A DNA stretch of 64,000 nucleotides. Origin: an uncultured Oscillibacter sp. GTDB taxonomy: Bacteria; Bacillota; Clostridia; Oscillospirales; Oscillospiraceae. The stretch is from positions 6,732-70,731 of the forward strand of contig CAJUDW010000011.1 of NCBI GenBank assembly GCA_910584995.1, written 5' to 3'. Positions 8,802-19,509 of the stretch are shown piece by piece; position 1 is the stretch's first letter, and each line of letters begins with the position of its first letter. Made by a program: the position numbers and the translations under genes. Below the pieces are notes generated by a model. The model did no database searches and was not told the origin of the DNA. It worked only from the letters and a program-made list of their open reading frames with translations.

Positions 8802-10106
8802 TCACTCGTTAGCCAGTTTCTTGGCTGTCTCGGTGTTGATGATGCTCTGGATGTTGTCCATACCGGCATCGAAGTTCTGCTGGCCGTTATAGATCTTGTT
8901 CAGTTCATCCAGCACAGGGGCCTTCCACTTGGGCCGGGCGGAGTTGTTGACGCTCTGGATGCCGTACCGGAACTGGTCGTTGAGAACCTCCAGATCCAGA
9001 TCATAGCCGGCATTGGCGAAAGCGTCGAAATAGGGCTGCTCAGTACCGTTATAGGCGGAGATGGCCGCACCGTAGCCGCTGGCGATGTTCTGGGCCTCCT
9101 CGGTGCCGAAGAACTTGATCACCTCCAGGGCGATGTCACGGGTCTTGCCGTGGGCGGCGGTGGAGTAGCACAGGCCGTTGGAGATGGTGGCCCGGCCGTC
9201 GCCGGAGGCAGGATCGGGGCATTTGGGCAGAGGCGCGATATCCCACTTGCCCTGCATGTCAGGGAAGCTGGTTACGTCGTTCCACAGGTTCCAGTTGCCC
9301 TCCAGGAACATGGCGCCGCCTTCGGAGAAGAAAGTGGTCTGGGGCGTAGTTTCCGCGAAGTAGGTCTGGTCAGGGCACCAGTCAGTCTTCTGGAGATTGA
9401 TGTAGAAATCCATGGCCTTCCGGGTGCCTTCCTGGTCAAAGCCGCCCTGGGTTTTATCCTCGGTGAGGATGCAGCCGCCGGCCTGGTAAACAAAGTTCCA
9501 ATAGCCCATCTGGTCGTCGTTATAGGCCATGAAGCCGTATTTGCCTGTGGCGTCGTGGATCTTCTGGGAGGCGTCGGTCATATCGTCCCAGGTCCAATCC
9601 CAGTCGGGATAGGGCACGCCTGCGGCGTCAAACATCTCCTTGTTATAGCAGAGGACGATGTTGTCCTTGTCCTTGGGCACGCCGTACATCCGGCCGTCGG
9701 AGCCCTGGGCATTGCCCAGGGAGATTTCCGAGAAATGATTCCCATAGTAGTTGGGATCCACGTCATTGTAGAGATCCGTCACGTCTGCCAGCATCCCGAA
9801 TTCGGTATAATACAGGATCTGGTTAGTGTGCATCCAGAAAATGTCGGGCATGGTGTTGGACTCCGCAGAGGCCTCCAGCTTGGTCCAGTATTCGTTCCAG
9901 CTGGTGACCTGCACCTCAATCACCACGTCGGGGTTCACGGTCTGGGTATATGCGTCGCAGATAGCCTGCATGGAGTCCCTCTGGTAGACGTCCCAGATCT
10001 GGAACATCAGGTGCGTTTTCCCGTCCGCAGCGCCGCAGCCCACCAAGGAGAACAGCATGGCCGCAGTCATAACGGCGGTGAAAACGCGGGAAAGTCTTTT
10101 CTTCAT
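8802..10106 (-). CDS. Sugar-binding lipoprotein of CUT1 ABC importer
   Basis: 434 aa. Signal peptide MKKRLSRVFTAVMTAAMLF ends in a lipobox LVGC, so the mature protein is lipid-anchored outside the membrane. The body matches family-1 extracellular solute-binding proteins (MPDIFWMH, YGVPKDKDNIVLCYNK, GGAMFLEGNW). It is the first gene of the transporter operon. Ligand is inferred to be an alpha-galactoside from the linked GH36 gene. RBS AGAGGAGAGA precedes the ATG. Confidence 0.93.
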   Translation of the reverse strand: MKKRLSRVFTAVMTAAMLFSLVGCGAADGKTHLMFQIWDVYQRDSMQAICDAYTQTVNPDVVIEVQVTSWNEYWTKLEASAESNTMPDIFWMHTNQILYYTEFGMLADVTDLYNDVDPNYYGNHFSEISLGNAQGSDGRMYGVPKDKDNIVLCYNKEMFDAAGVPYPDWDWTWDDMTDASQKIHDATGKYGFMAYNDDQMGYWNFVYQAGGCILTEDKTQGGFDQEGTRKAMDFYINLQKTDWCPDQTYFAETTPQTTFFSEGGAMFLEGNWNLWNDVTSFPDMQGKWDIAPLPKCPDPASGDGRATISNGLCYSTAAHGKTRDIALEVIKFFGTEEAQNIASGYGAAISAYNGTEQPYFDAFANAGYDLDLEVLNDQFRYGIQSVNNSARPKWKAPVLDELNKIYNGQQNFDAGMDNIQSIINTETAKKLANE

Positions 10107-10171
10107 AACATCTCTCCTCTCATCATCTTTTCATCATCGTTTCCTCATCAGCGCATTCTTTAATCACTCAT

Positions 10172-10201
10172 ATAATAACTTTTCCGGTGCGTCCCTGTAA
10201 A
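10172..10201 (-). promoter_or_regulatory. Probable promoter of the alpha-galactoside transporter operon
   Basis: On the reverse strand TTTACA (10201-10196), 18-bp spacer, TATTAT (10177-10172), 65 nt upstream of the lipoprotein start. Suboptimal spacing fits an activator-dependent promoter; AraC-type direct repeats lie just upstream. Confidence 0.55.
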
Positions 10202-10211
10202 TAGGCCGGGC

Positions 10212-10298
10212 TTTTGGTAAATATATCATAATGTTAGAAAATCTCGTATAGATATATATTTGCAATCATTTTGGTATATTTAGAAAAAATTCGTTTAG
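10212..10298. repeat. Direct repeat upstream of the transporter promoter, candidate AraC sites
   Basis: TTTTGGTAAATAT (10212-10224) recurs as TTTTGGTATATTT (10269-10281), 57 bp apart. Each is followed by a TTAGAAAA...TCGT block. The stretch is much more AT-rich than its surroundings and lies directly upstream of the -35 element, the position expected for an activator. Inference from position and repetition only. The rest of 10107-10421 holds no gene. Confidence 0.4.
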
Positions 10299-10421
10299 AC
10301 GCACAGAAACACCGGTTTACAACTGGCAATAGTGCAAAAATGTTCTGACAATTTCAACAAAAAAGAACGGGCCGCTTTTAGCAGCTCGTTCAAAATTATG
10401 CCCATATGCTTGTCCCTTTGT

Positions 10422-11273
10422 TTACCAGACCGGCGGCCCCGGATGACGGCCCGGCTCCCTCCGGCGGGGGGCGCTCTCCAGAAACTCGCTGGGGGACATG
10501 CCGGTCTCCCGGCGGAAAACCTTGGCGAAATAGTTGGCGTTGGCAAAGCCGGAGGCCTCTGCCGCGTAGGTGACGGAGGCCTCCTCGCTGCTCAGCAGCA
10601 GCTTGGCGTACTCAATCCGCACCTTGGTGATATACTTCCCCGGCGGGATGCCTGTCTGCCGGGTGAAGGCCCGGATCAGGTGGGGTTTGGACACCTCCAG
10701 CCGCTCCGCCAGTTCGTCCAGGCCCTCCAAGAAGGGAAACTCCTCCCGGATGATGGCGGCGGCAGCCTCCGCCAGCGGGGAGCCCTGGACATCCGGCCCC
10801 TCCGGCGAAAGCCGGGTCAACCGTACCAACAGATCATAGGCCCGGGAGGAAGCGGCGGCCCCATCCACCGGGGCGTGCTCGTTTTCCAGCACAGAGAGGG
10901 CCAGCACCGTTTCCCGGAGGATGGCCGCACCACCGGTAAGGGGCGGGCAATCCCCCAGCAGCCTCCCGGCCAGTTCCCCCCGGAACTGCACCGCGCCGCA
11001 GAGGCAGCCGGAAACGGCCTGGAGATCGTAGGCCCCCACCTCCTGGAACAGCAGGACCTGTCCCGGCTGGAGGAGGGTATCCCGGGTGTTGGTAATCACA
11101 ATCAGGCTCCCCCGGATTGCCGCCGCGGCGATCCACTCCCCTTCCTCGCAGACGCCTCCGGCCCGGTTCCCCGCCTCCAGCGGCAGGAGCCGGGCCAGCG
11201 TCAGCGCCAGCAGCGCCCCCAGATCCGCATCCGGGGGGGCAGGCCGGATTTCCAGGTTTTGTCCGGACGCCAT
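10422..11273 (-). CDS. AraC-family transcriptional regulator (second)
   Basis: 283 aa. The C-terminal ~100 residues are a clear AraC/XylS DNA-binding domain with two helix-turn-helix units (LDELAERLEVSKPHLIRAF; VTYAAEASGFANANYFAKVF) and the closing ETGMSPSEF. The N-terminal part is a divergent cupin-like effector domain rich in Ala and Leu. ATG at 11273 is preceded by AAAGGAG. It lies upstream of, and in the same direction as, the sugar transporter operon, separated by a 315-bp regulatory gap, so it is the best candidate for that operon's activator. Confidence 0.85.
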   Translation of the reverse strand: MASGQNLEIRPAPPDADLGALLALTLARLLPLEAGNRAGGVCEEGEWIAAAAIRGSLIVITNTRDTLLQPGQVLLFQEVGAYDLQAVSGCLCGAVQFRGELAGRLLGDCPPLTGGAAILRETVLALSVLENEHAPVDGAAASSRAYDLLVRLTRLSPEGPDVQGSPLAEAAAAIIREEFPFLEGLDELAERLEVSKPHLIRAFTRQTGIPPGKYITKVRIEYAKLLLSSEEASVTYAAEASGFANANYFAKVFRRETGMSPSEFLESAPRRREPGRHPGPPVW

Positions 11274-11363
11274 ACGCCAACTCCTTTCCGCAGGGATCCC
11301 CTGCCCGCAGGCCGCCGGAGGGCGGCAGGATACGTGCTTCTAAAAGCGATTGGGATGACTTTC

Positions 11364-12722
11364 TCAGTTCCGCAGGCTATGCAGCGGGGCAGGGATCCGC
11401 CCGCCCCGGGCGATGAAGGCGGCGCTGGATTCCCGGTGCACCGGCATCACCGGCGCGGAGCCCAGGAGCCCGCCCATTTCCACCGTATCTCCCACGGTTT
11501 TCCCGGGGGCGGGCAGGAGGCGGACGGCGGTGGTCTTGTTATTGACCATACCGATGGCCGCCTCGTCGGCAATCACGGCGGCAATGGTCTCCGCCGGAGT
11601 GTCCCCGGGGACGGCGATCATGTCCAATCCCACAGAGCAGACGCAGGTCATGGCCTCCAGCTTGTCCAGGCACAGCGTCCCGGCCCGGGCGGCGGCGATC
11701 ATGCCCTCATCCTCGCTGACGGGGATGAAGGCCCCGGAGAGCCCGCCTACGGAGGAGGAGGCCATGACACCCCCCTTCTTCACCGCGTCGTTCAGCAGGG
11801 CCAGGGCCGCCGTGGTGCCGTGGGTACCGCAGACCTCCAGGCCCATTTCTTCCAGGATACGGGCCACGCTGTCCCCTATGGCAGGGGTAGGGGCCAGGGA
11901 GAGATCCACAATGCCGAAGGGGGTGTCCAGGCGGCGGCTGGCCTCCTGGGCCACCAGCTGGCCCATACGGGTAACCCGGAAAGCAGTCTTTTTCACTGTC
12001 TCCGCCACCACGTCGAAGGGCTGTCCCTTCACAGACTGGAGGGCATGGTACACCACGCCGGGGCCGGAGACCCCCACGTTGATAACACGCTCCGCCTCCC
12101 CTGCCCCGTGAAAGGCCCCGGCCATAAAGGGGTTGTCCTCCACGGCGTTGCAGAAAACCACCAGCTTGGCGCAGCCCAGGCCGTCCCGGTCCGCGGTTTT
12201 GGCGGCGGTCTCCTTCACAATGCGGCCCATAAGGCTCACGGCGTCCATGTTGATTCCCGCCCGGGTGGAGCCCACGTTCACGGAGGAGCAGACCAGTTCC
12301 GTCTCCGCCAAGGCCTGGGGGATAGAGCGGATCAGCCGCTGATCCGCAACGGTCATCCCCTTCTGTACCAGAGCGGAGTAACCGCCGATGAAGTTGACGC
12401 CGCAGGTTTTGGCGGCCCGGTCCATGGCCAGGGCAAAGGGCACGTAGTCCCCCGTCTCGGAGGCAGCGGCCACCATGGCGATGGGGGTGACGGAAATCCG
12501 CTTGTTGACAATGGGGATACCGAACTCCGCCTCAATCTCCTCCCCAGTCTTTACCAGGTTTTCGGCGGAGCGGGTAATTTTCTCATAGATTTTTTCGCAG
12601 GCCCGCCGGGGATCCGGATCGCAGCAGGAGAGGAGGGAAATCCCCATGGTGACGGTGCGGATATCCAGGTGCTGCTGGTCGATCATCTCGATAGTGGAGA
12701 GAATCTCCTTGTGTTTGAGCAT
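11364..12722 (-). CDS. PFL family protein (UPF0210/DUF711)
   Basis: 452 aa, the normal length for this family. Recognised by the N-terminal DIRTVTMGISLLSC segment, VNKRISVTPIAMVAAAS, NVGSTRAGINMDAV and the C-terminal AAIGMVNNKTTAVRLLP. Structures of this family show a PFL-like fold, but no activity is established. It starts 12 nt after an ACT-domain gene. This ACT plus UPF0210 pair is conserved in many Firmicutes and suggests a small-molecule-regulated enzyme. Confidence 0.88.
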   Translation of the reverse strand: MLKHKEILSTIEMIDQQHLDIRTVTMGISLLSCCDPDPRRACEKIYEKITRSAENLVKTGEEIEAEFGIPIVNKRISVTPIAMVAAASETGDYVPFALAMDRAAKTCGVNFIGGYSALVQKGMTVADQRLIRSIPQALAETELVCSSVNVGSTRAGINMDAVSLMGRIVKETAAKTADRDGLGCAKLVVFCNAVEDNPFMAGAFHGAGEAERVINVGVSGPGVVYHALQSVKGQPFDVVAETVKKTAFRVTRMGQLVAQEASRRLDTPFGIVDLSLAPTPAIGDSVARILEEMGLEVCGTHGTTAALALLNDAVKKGGVMASSSVGGLSGAFIPVSEDEGMIAAARAGTLCLDKLEAMTCVCSVGLDMIAVPGDTPAETIAAVIADEAAIGMVNNKTTAVRLLPAPGKTVGDTVEMGGLLGSAPVMPVHRESSAAFIARGGRIPAPLHSLRN

Positions 12723-12734
12723 GGCGTGGCCTCC

Positions 12735-13004
12735 TTAAATCCGGTGCATGGCGTCGAAGATTTCCTCCCGCTGGATGCGGATGGAGAGGCCCATCTCCCG
12801 GGCCAGTTCCGACAGGGCGTTCCCCAGTTCCGCGTAGGTGGCGGTGGCGGCGCTGACGTCCACGGCCATTACCATGGTAAAGGCCCCCTGTAAAATGGTC
12901 TGGGAGATATCCAGGATATTGACGTTATACTGGGCCAGGCGGTTGCAGACGGCGGCGATAATACCCACCCGATCCTGGCCTACGACAGAGACAATGGCAT
13001 GCAT
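12735..13004 (-). CDS. ACT domain protein (UPF0237 family)
   Basis: 89 aa made almost entirely of one ACT domain: MHAIVSVVGQDRVGIIAAV, then NVNILDISQTILQG and FTMVMAVDV. Such proteins bind amino acids or related ligands as dimers. The true start is the ATG at 13004, with AAGGAGG 9 nt upstream; the open frame continues further 5' but that part overlaps the promoter. Translated just before the PFL protein, it is a probable regulatory partner of it. Confidence 0.9.
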   Translation of the reverse strand: MHAIVSVVGQDRVGIIAAVCNRLAQYNVNILDISQTILQGAFTMVMAVDVSAATATYAELGNALSELAREMGLSIRIQREEIFDAMHRI

Positions 13005-13112
13005 GGCGGTTCCTCCTTGCGCCGCCTCTCCGGCGGCGGTATTCATGAAGTCAGGGAAGCGCCAACTATTCAGCCAGCGGTTCCTTCGGCGGCCTGAGGG
13101 CAAAAACAGCCG

Positions 13113-13147
13113 CTTTGGGGTTATTTTAACACATTTTTGCCCCAAAG
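13113..13147 (-). promoter_or_regulatory. ACT-PFL promoter region with inverted-repeat operator
   Basis: A perfect inverted repeat CTTTGGGG (13113-13120) and CCCCAAAG (13140-13147) encloses a TAAAAT (reverse strand, 13128-13123) that can serve as -10 for the ACT-PFL pair. No good -35 is seen. The symmetric octamers placed around a -10 look like a repressor operator, or less likely a hairpin with a 19-nt loop. Confidence 0.45.
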
Positions 13148-13326
13148 TATAGGCCTTGTTTGATAAATGGCAGAATGACCAACGATGGGAGATTTTTCTG
13201 CCAATCGAGGCGGTTTAACGCAGCCATACTTAGTGTATGGCAAGGGACATCCACACAGGGCAACGAGAAAAGATCCGCACTTTTGGCGTTTTGACAGTTT
13301 TCAAACGAGGCCTGGCCGCAAACCAG
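13148..13326. other. Intergenic stretch with a small hairpin, no gene
   Basis: About 180 bp between the ACT promoter and the EFR1 terminator. No open frame with a ribosome-binding site. It contains a 7-bp hairpin GCCATAC (13223-13229) / GTATGGC (13235-13241). It reads like a dispersed intergenic repeat, but no second copy is in this window. Confidence 0.35.
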
Positions 13327-13356
13327 AAAAACGGCGGAATCTGCTTCCGCCGTTTT
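13327..13356 (-). terminator. Intrinsic terminator after the EFR1 gene
   Basis: AAACGGCGGAA (13329-13339), loop TCTGC, TTCCGCCGTTT (13345-13355), flanked by extra A and T. It starts 11 nt past the stop of the leftward EFR1 ferredoxin gene. Confidence 0.75.
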
Positions 13357-13366
13357 CCGGATATGT

Positions 13367-14182
13367 TCACAAAAAGATTTCGTTGACCTTCGGTTCCCGG
13401 AAATTCGCCTCCAGCATGGCCACATGGGACAAAAAGGCCGGGTCGTCAAAATATTTCGCGTGCCGGGTGCACCGCCGCACGCAGGATTGGCACTTGATGC
13501 AAAGGCCCGGAACCTGGGAGACGTCCGCCGGATCGATGGCCCCCATGGGGCAGGTCCGGGCGCAGACGCCGCAGCCGCAGCACTTGGAGAGAGCCGTCCG
13601 GGGTTTGGCTTTTAAAAACTTGGCTGGCTGGCCGCCGGCATCCTTGGGGACATAGTAAGGGGCGCCGGGATCCCCGGGAACGGCAGGGACGGTGCTGTCC
13701 CCCCTGCGGATTTTCTCCGCAACTTTCCCGGCGAAGGCCCTAGCCTCCGCCAAATCGTCCCAATCGGGACGGCCCCCGGCCAGGTTATCCGTAAAGGCGT
13801 GCCGGGCGGCGAAAGCCCCCGCTCCGGTGATTTGGAACCCGTTCTCCCCCAGTAAGGCGCAGAGTTCCGCCAGGGAGTTTTCCCAGGCCCGGTTGCCGTA
13901 GGTGACTACAGGGACTGCCAGCGCGCCGTCCCCCCGGAAGCGGGCCCGGAAATCCGGCGCGATTTTGTTGGGCATCCGCCCGGCGTAGGTGGGCGAACCG
14001 ATTACCGCCAGATCGGAGGGGCCGAAGCAGGCCTCCTGTGCCCGATCCCCCGGTTTGGTGAAAGGCCGCTCCCGCAGGGGCAGATCCAGTTCCTTTGCCA
14101 GGGCCTCGCCAATGGCCCGGACAACCTTTTCCGTAGCCCCGGCAGGGCTGAAGGCAGAAATCCAAACGGTTTGCAATGTCAT
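13367..14182 (-). CDS. EFR1-family ferredoxin (flavodoxin-like plus 2x[4Fe-4S])
   Basis: 271 aa. The N-terminal ~180 residues form a flavodoxin-like domain (VWISAFSPAGATEKVVRAI, then VIGSPTYAGRMPNK and VVTYGNRAWENS). The C-terminal ~60 residues hold two ferredoxin motifs, CCGCGVCARTCPMGAI and CIKCQSCVRRC, giving eight cysteines for two [4Fe-4S] clusters. It is an expected cytosolic electron carrier. ATG at 14182 is chosen because AGGAGG lies 8 nt upstream; a longer frame would run through a terminator hairpin. It follows the 69-aa gene across that hairpin. Confidence 0.9.
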   Translation of the reverse strand: MTLQTVWISAFSPAGATEKVVRAIGEALAKELDLPLRERPFTKPGDRAQEACFGPSDLAVIGSPTYAGRMPNKIAPDFRARFRGDGALAVPVVTYGNRAWENSLAELCALLGENGFQITGAGAFAARHAFTDNLAGGRPDWDDLAEARAFAGKVAEKIRRGDSTVPAVPGDPGAPYYVPKDAGGQPAKFLKAKPRTALSKCCGCGVCARTCPMGAIDPADVSQVPGLCIKCQSCVRRCTRHAKYFDDPAFLSHVAMLEANFREPKVNEIFL

Positions 14183-14200
14183 ATCCAGTCCTCCTGTAAA

Positions 14201-14231
14201 AGCAGGCGTCCGGGATTGCCGGACGCCTGCT
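14201..14231 (-). terminator. Terminator-like hairpin just before the EFR1 ribosome-binding site
   Basis: A perfect 13-bp stem, AGCAGGCGTCCGG (14201-14213) and CCGGACGCCTGCT (14219-14231), 5-nt loop, ends in TTTT on the reverse strand and then runs straight into the EFR1 AGGAGG. It probably ends most transcripts of the long upstream operon and could limit EFR1 read-through. Confidence 0.6.
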
Positions 14232-14243
14232 GTATGAATTGGC

Positions 14244-14453
14244 TTAAATGGCAAAATCCTCCGGCTTCAGCCGTTCCGTCTCCAGGACGGCAGGCCGGGG
14301 CGGGACGCGCTTGAGGGGGTCGTACCGGAAGGAACGGCAGCTGTTTTCCGCCGGGACCACGCCCCGCTTCACGCAGGCCACCTCCCGCTCGCTGATCCCC
14401 TGGCCCCGGCAGCAGTAGGCACAGCGGGGCTCAATATCCTTTCTAAACAGCAT
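14244..14453 (-). CDS. Small Cys-rich conserved hypothetical protein
   Basis: 69 aa, no function recognised. It begins MLFRKDIEPRCAYCCRGQG and contains five cysteines (CAYCC, then VACVKRG and NSCRSF), spaced as a possible metal site; the C-terminal part is basic then proline-rich. ATG at 14453 has GGGGAGG 4 nt upstream. It starts 11 nt after the ClpE-type gene, so it is co-transcribed with it. From memory similar short proteins occur beside Clp genes in gut Clostridia, but I cannot confirm it here. Confidence 0.65.
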   Translation of the reverse strand: MLFRKDIEPRCAYCCRGQGISEREVACVKRGVVPAENSCRSFRYDPLKRVPPRPAVLETERLKPEDFAI

Positions 14454-14464
14454 GGCACCTCCCC

Positions 14465-16771
<2,307 letters not shown>

Positions 16772-16832
16772 TTTTTACCTCCAAAAACGGGCATACCGCC
16801 CAAATGGGAAAAACGGCGCGGTCCCCTCCGAA

Positions 16833-17483
16833 TCAGTGAAGCCCCGCCGTGAAAATGCGGAGAAAATAAGTCTCGCTCCAGGGCGGCTCCCCCAGGGGAA
16901 AGCCCAAGCGTCCCAGGAGCACGGCTGCCAGAAGCAGCAGCAAGATCCCTTCCACAAGGCCTGCCGCGCCGCCGAGAAGGGCGTTTGCATCAGACAGCAG
17001 CGGCAGCTTCAGCACCAGATCCACTGCCCGGGCGGCAATTTTCAGCAGAACCATAAACAGGAAAAAGGCCAGGATGTACAAAATCCCATGGATGACGGAC
17101 TCCGCCACAGTCTCCACCACCGCCTCCACGATGGTAGCCCCGGCGTCCCGCACAGCGTCCCCGGCCCGCTCTGCCAGGGCATCCCGCAACTCTGGGGACA
17201 GGCCCAGCAGTTCCATAAGTTCCTCCGGGGCAGCGGCCTCCCAGCCCTCCCGGCTCTCCAGGGCGCCTGTCAGCCTGGCTTCCACATGGCGCTCAATAAC
17301 GGGGGTGAGGAAACGGGCGGCAGGGGCGGAGAGGGTATTGGCGGCAATCCCGGCCCCCACCAGGGAGAGCACCACGATCACCAGCCCCGACAGGGCCCGG
17401 AACAGGCCCCGCTTTATGCCGAACACGGCGAACCCAATCAATACGGCCGCCGCAGCGATGTCTATTATAACAGGTGACGTCAC
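16833..17483 (-). CDS. CvpA-family membrane protein
   Basis: 216 aa with four hydrophobic segments, two at the N-terminus (DIAAAAVLIGFAVFG; LSGLVIVVLSLVGAGIAA) and two near the C-terminus. The GIKRGLFRALSGL segment is the CvpA signature. An insert of ~70 charged residues between the pairs is common in clostridial members. CvpA is linked to colicin V production in E. coli and envelope functions elsewhere; the exact role is unknown. Co-directional with DUF5711 (57-nt gap) and ClpE (61-nt gap). Confidence 0.85.
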   Translation of the reverse strand: MTSPVIIDIAAAAVLIGFAVFGIKRGLFRALSGLVIVVLSLVGAGIAANTLSAPAARFLTPVIERHVEARLTGALESREGWEAAAPEELMELLGLSPELRDALAERAGDAVRDAGATIVEAVVETVAESVIHGILYILAFFLFMVLLKIAARAVDLVLKLPLLSDANALLGGAAGLVEGILLLLLAAVLLGRLGFPLGEPPWSETYFLRIFTAGLH

Positions 17484-17540
17484 GTTTTCCTACCTTTCAT
17501 GCTGTAAACGTTTTGTGAACTTGGCTGTAAATGTTTGATC

Positions 17541-18689
17541 TCAAGGCAAAAATAGCTTGGCGGAATCGCTGCCCAGCAGCAGGGCGGTGCCGTCCGTCCG
17601 CATGAGGACGCCCCCGGCGTCATCCACACCCCGGAGGGAGGCGTAAACCTGCAGGTCCTGATTATACACCACCAGGCTGTCCGTGTACAGTACCGCCAGA
17701 TACCGGCCTGCGGCGGAGATGTCCCGGATCTCCTGCCGGATATCCAGGGAGCCCAATTCCCGTCCGGAATCGTCCACCGTCACAAGACGGCCCACATTGC
17801 CGGACTGGTACTGGTTCAGCAGCAGGACGGCGAAGCCGTCCCCGTTCAGATCGTAATCCCGGAGGAAACTCCCGCCGTAGGAGTAGACGGCCCTGACGGA
17901 GCCCATCAGGGAGGCAAAGGTCAGGCAGGTGTCAGACACGGTGGCCAGGTAATCCCCGGTCTGCCCGATAGACAGTACCAGCCCGCCTGTCACGTCGTAA
18001 TCGGCGAGGGGGGCCTCCTGGGTGAGGTCGTAGAGAATGACGTTGCTGACAAAGACCCCCTCCTCCTGGCCCAGGACCACCGCCGCCAGATATCCGCCGT
18101 CGTCGGTGACGTAGGCGTCCATCAGGAACCGCTGGGAAGAGTTGAAGGCAAACAACTCCTGCATGGCGTCCCCGTAGACCACGGCGGAGCCCTTGAGGCC
18201 GGGCTTTTCCGCCGTCACGGCCAGCATCCCCTTCCGGTTCAGTGTGGCGGAGAGGAAGGCGGAGGAGATATCGGAGGTCAGGTGCAGCGCCTCGCCGTTC
18301 TCATCCAGCACATACAGTTCCGTACCGCCCACATCGTAGGCAACAACCCTGCCGCCGCCCTGGGCCATGGCGGGGTTGGCCATGTTGACGGGGGCGGACC
18401 AGGCCTCGCCGCCGTTTTGATCCAGCAGGCAAACGGACACGTCAGAGAGCACCACCAGCCGGTTCCCCAGGGCGGCAAAACGGTTCTTGGGGGAGATCTC
18501 GTAGCGGTAGCGGACCTGCCCGGTCTCCGCGCCGCCGTAATTCAGCCGGCGGCGGATGGCGTCAAAGCCCGTGCCGTCCCGGTAGGCGGCAGCCGTCACC
18601 AGGGCCAGCACCGCCGCCAGGACCAGGAGGAAGGGGCGGAACCGCCGGCCCCGCTTCTGTTTTCTTTTCTCGGTGGTCGTCTCAGCCAT
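17541..18689 (-). CDS. DUF5711 family membrane-anchored protein
   Basis: 382 aa. A basic cytosolic N-terminus (EKRKQKRGRRF) precedes one membrane helix (FLLVLAAVLALVTAAAY), then a ~330-residue extracellular part with repeated strand motifs such as GNRLVVLSDVSVCLLDQNG and YLAAVV, resembling a beta-propeller. It matches the DUF5711 family recalled from Clostridia; role unknown. The ATG at 18689 overlaps the truA stop by 8 nt; two in-frame ATGs 12 and 18 nt earlier are alternatives. Confidence 0.8.
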   Translation of the reverse strand: MAETTTEKRKQKRGRRFRPFLLVLAAVLALVTAAAYRDGTGFDAIRRRLNYGGAETGQVRYRYEISPKNRFAALGNRLVVLSDVSVCLLDQNGGEAWSAPVNMANPAMAQGGGRVVAYDVGGTELYVLDENGEALHLTSDISSAFLSATLNRKGMLAVTAEKPGLKGSAVVYGDAMQELFAFNSSQRFLMDAYVTDDGGYLAAVVLGQEEGVFVSNVILYDLTQEAPLADYDVTGGLVLSIGQTGDYLATVSDTCLTFASLMGSVRAVYSYGGSFLRDYDLNGDGFAVLLLNQYQSGNVGRLVTVDDSGRELGSLDIRQEIRDISAAGRYLAVLYTDSLVVYNQDLQVYASLRGVDDAGGVLMRTDGTALLLGSDSAKLFLP

Positions 18690-19437
18690 GCAGTCGTTCA
18701 TCCTCATACCATAGTCTTGTGAGATACAGCCCGCCGGGGGGAACAGTGGGCCCCGCCAGGGTCCGGTCCCCCCGCTCCAGGATGGCGGGGATATCCTCCG
18801 GGCGAAGCTTCCCCTCCGCCGCGTAAAGCACCGTCCCGGTGATGGATCGGACCATATTGTATAAAAACCCGTTGGCGCACACCCGCAGTTCCAGCAGATC
18901 CCCGTTCCGGGAGACCCGGCACCAGTGGATGGTGCGGACGGTGGATTTTGTCTCCGTGCCCACGTTCCGCACCGCCCGGAAATCGTGGGTGCCCTCAAAC
19001 TGGCGGGCAGCCTCATCCAGGAGAGCCTCGTCCAGACGCTTGGGATAGAAGTAGGCTCGGTTGACATAAAATGGATTCTTAAACCGGGAGTTGAAAATCC
19101 GGTAGGTATATTCTTTTTTCACGCAGGAGCCGATGGCGTTGAAGCCCTCCGGCACCTCGTAGGCCTGGAGGACGGCGATGTCCTCCGGCGTGTGGGTATT
19201 GACGGCGAAGGGCAGCCGGTCAATGGGAATCCGGCTCTCCGTGCGGAAATTGGCGATATAGCGTTCCGCGTGGACCCCGGCGTCGGTGCGGCCGCAGCCG
19301 GTGAGATGGACCGGCCCGCCGCACACTTTGCCAATGGCCTTTTCCAGGGTCTCACAGACGCTGGAGGCGTTTTTCTGCACCTGCCAGCCGTGATAGCCTG
19401 CGCCGTTGTACATCAATTTCAGGGCAATGTTCCGCAA
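18682..19437 (-). CDS. truA: tRNA pseudouridine synthase A
   Basis: 251 aa. Isomerises uridines 38-40 of tRNA anticodon arms. The catalytic aspartate is D52 in CGRTDAGVHA; other TruA motifs present are YNGAGYHGWQVQ near the N-terminus and FLYNMVRSI in the C-terminal half. Start is TTG at 19437, set by GGGAGG 6 nt upstream and by the family N-terminus. It sits after ecfT (72-nt gap), the common Firmicutes order ecfA1-ecfA2-ecfT-truA. Confidence 0.96.
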   Translation of the reverse strand: MRNIALKLMYNGAGYHGWQVQKNASSVCETLEKAIGKVCGGPVHLTGCGRTDAGVHAERYIANFRTESRIPIDRLPFAVNTHTPEDIAVLQAYEVPEGFNAIGSCVKKEYTYRIFNSRFKNPFYVNRAYFYPKRLDEALLDEAARQFEGTHDFRAVRNVGTETKSTVRTIHWCRVSRNGDLLELRVCANGFLYNMVRSITGTVLYAAEGKLRPEDIPAILERGDRTLAGPTVPPGGLYLTRLWYEDERLHG

Positions 19438-19509
19438 AGGATTCCTCCCTCTTCCGAAGCGGCGCCCCGCCCGCCGGAACCCGGCGGAAACGGAAAGCCC
19501 GCGGTTTTG

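Noticed and set aside
7033..8892. 619-codon + strand open frame opposite the sugar permeases
   Set aside because: Shadow of two permease genes; extreme His/Gln/Asp content, no start signal.
10332..12893. 853-codon + strand open frame across the AraC and PFL genes
   Set aside because: It covers two well-supported reverse-strand genes and their gap, has no family signal and biased His/Gly/Arg composition.
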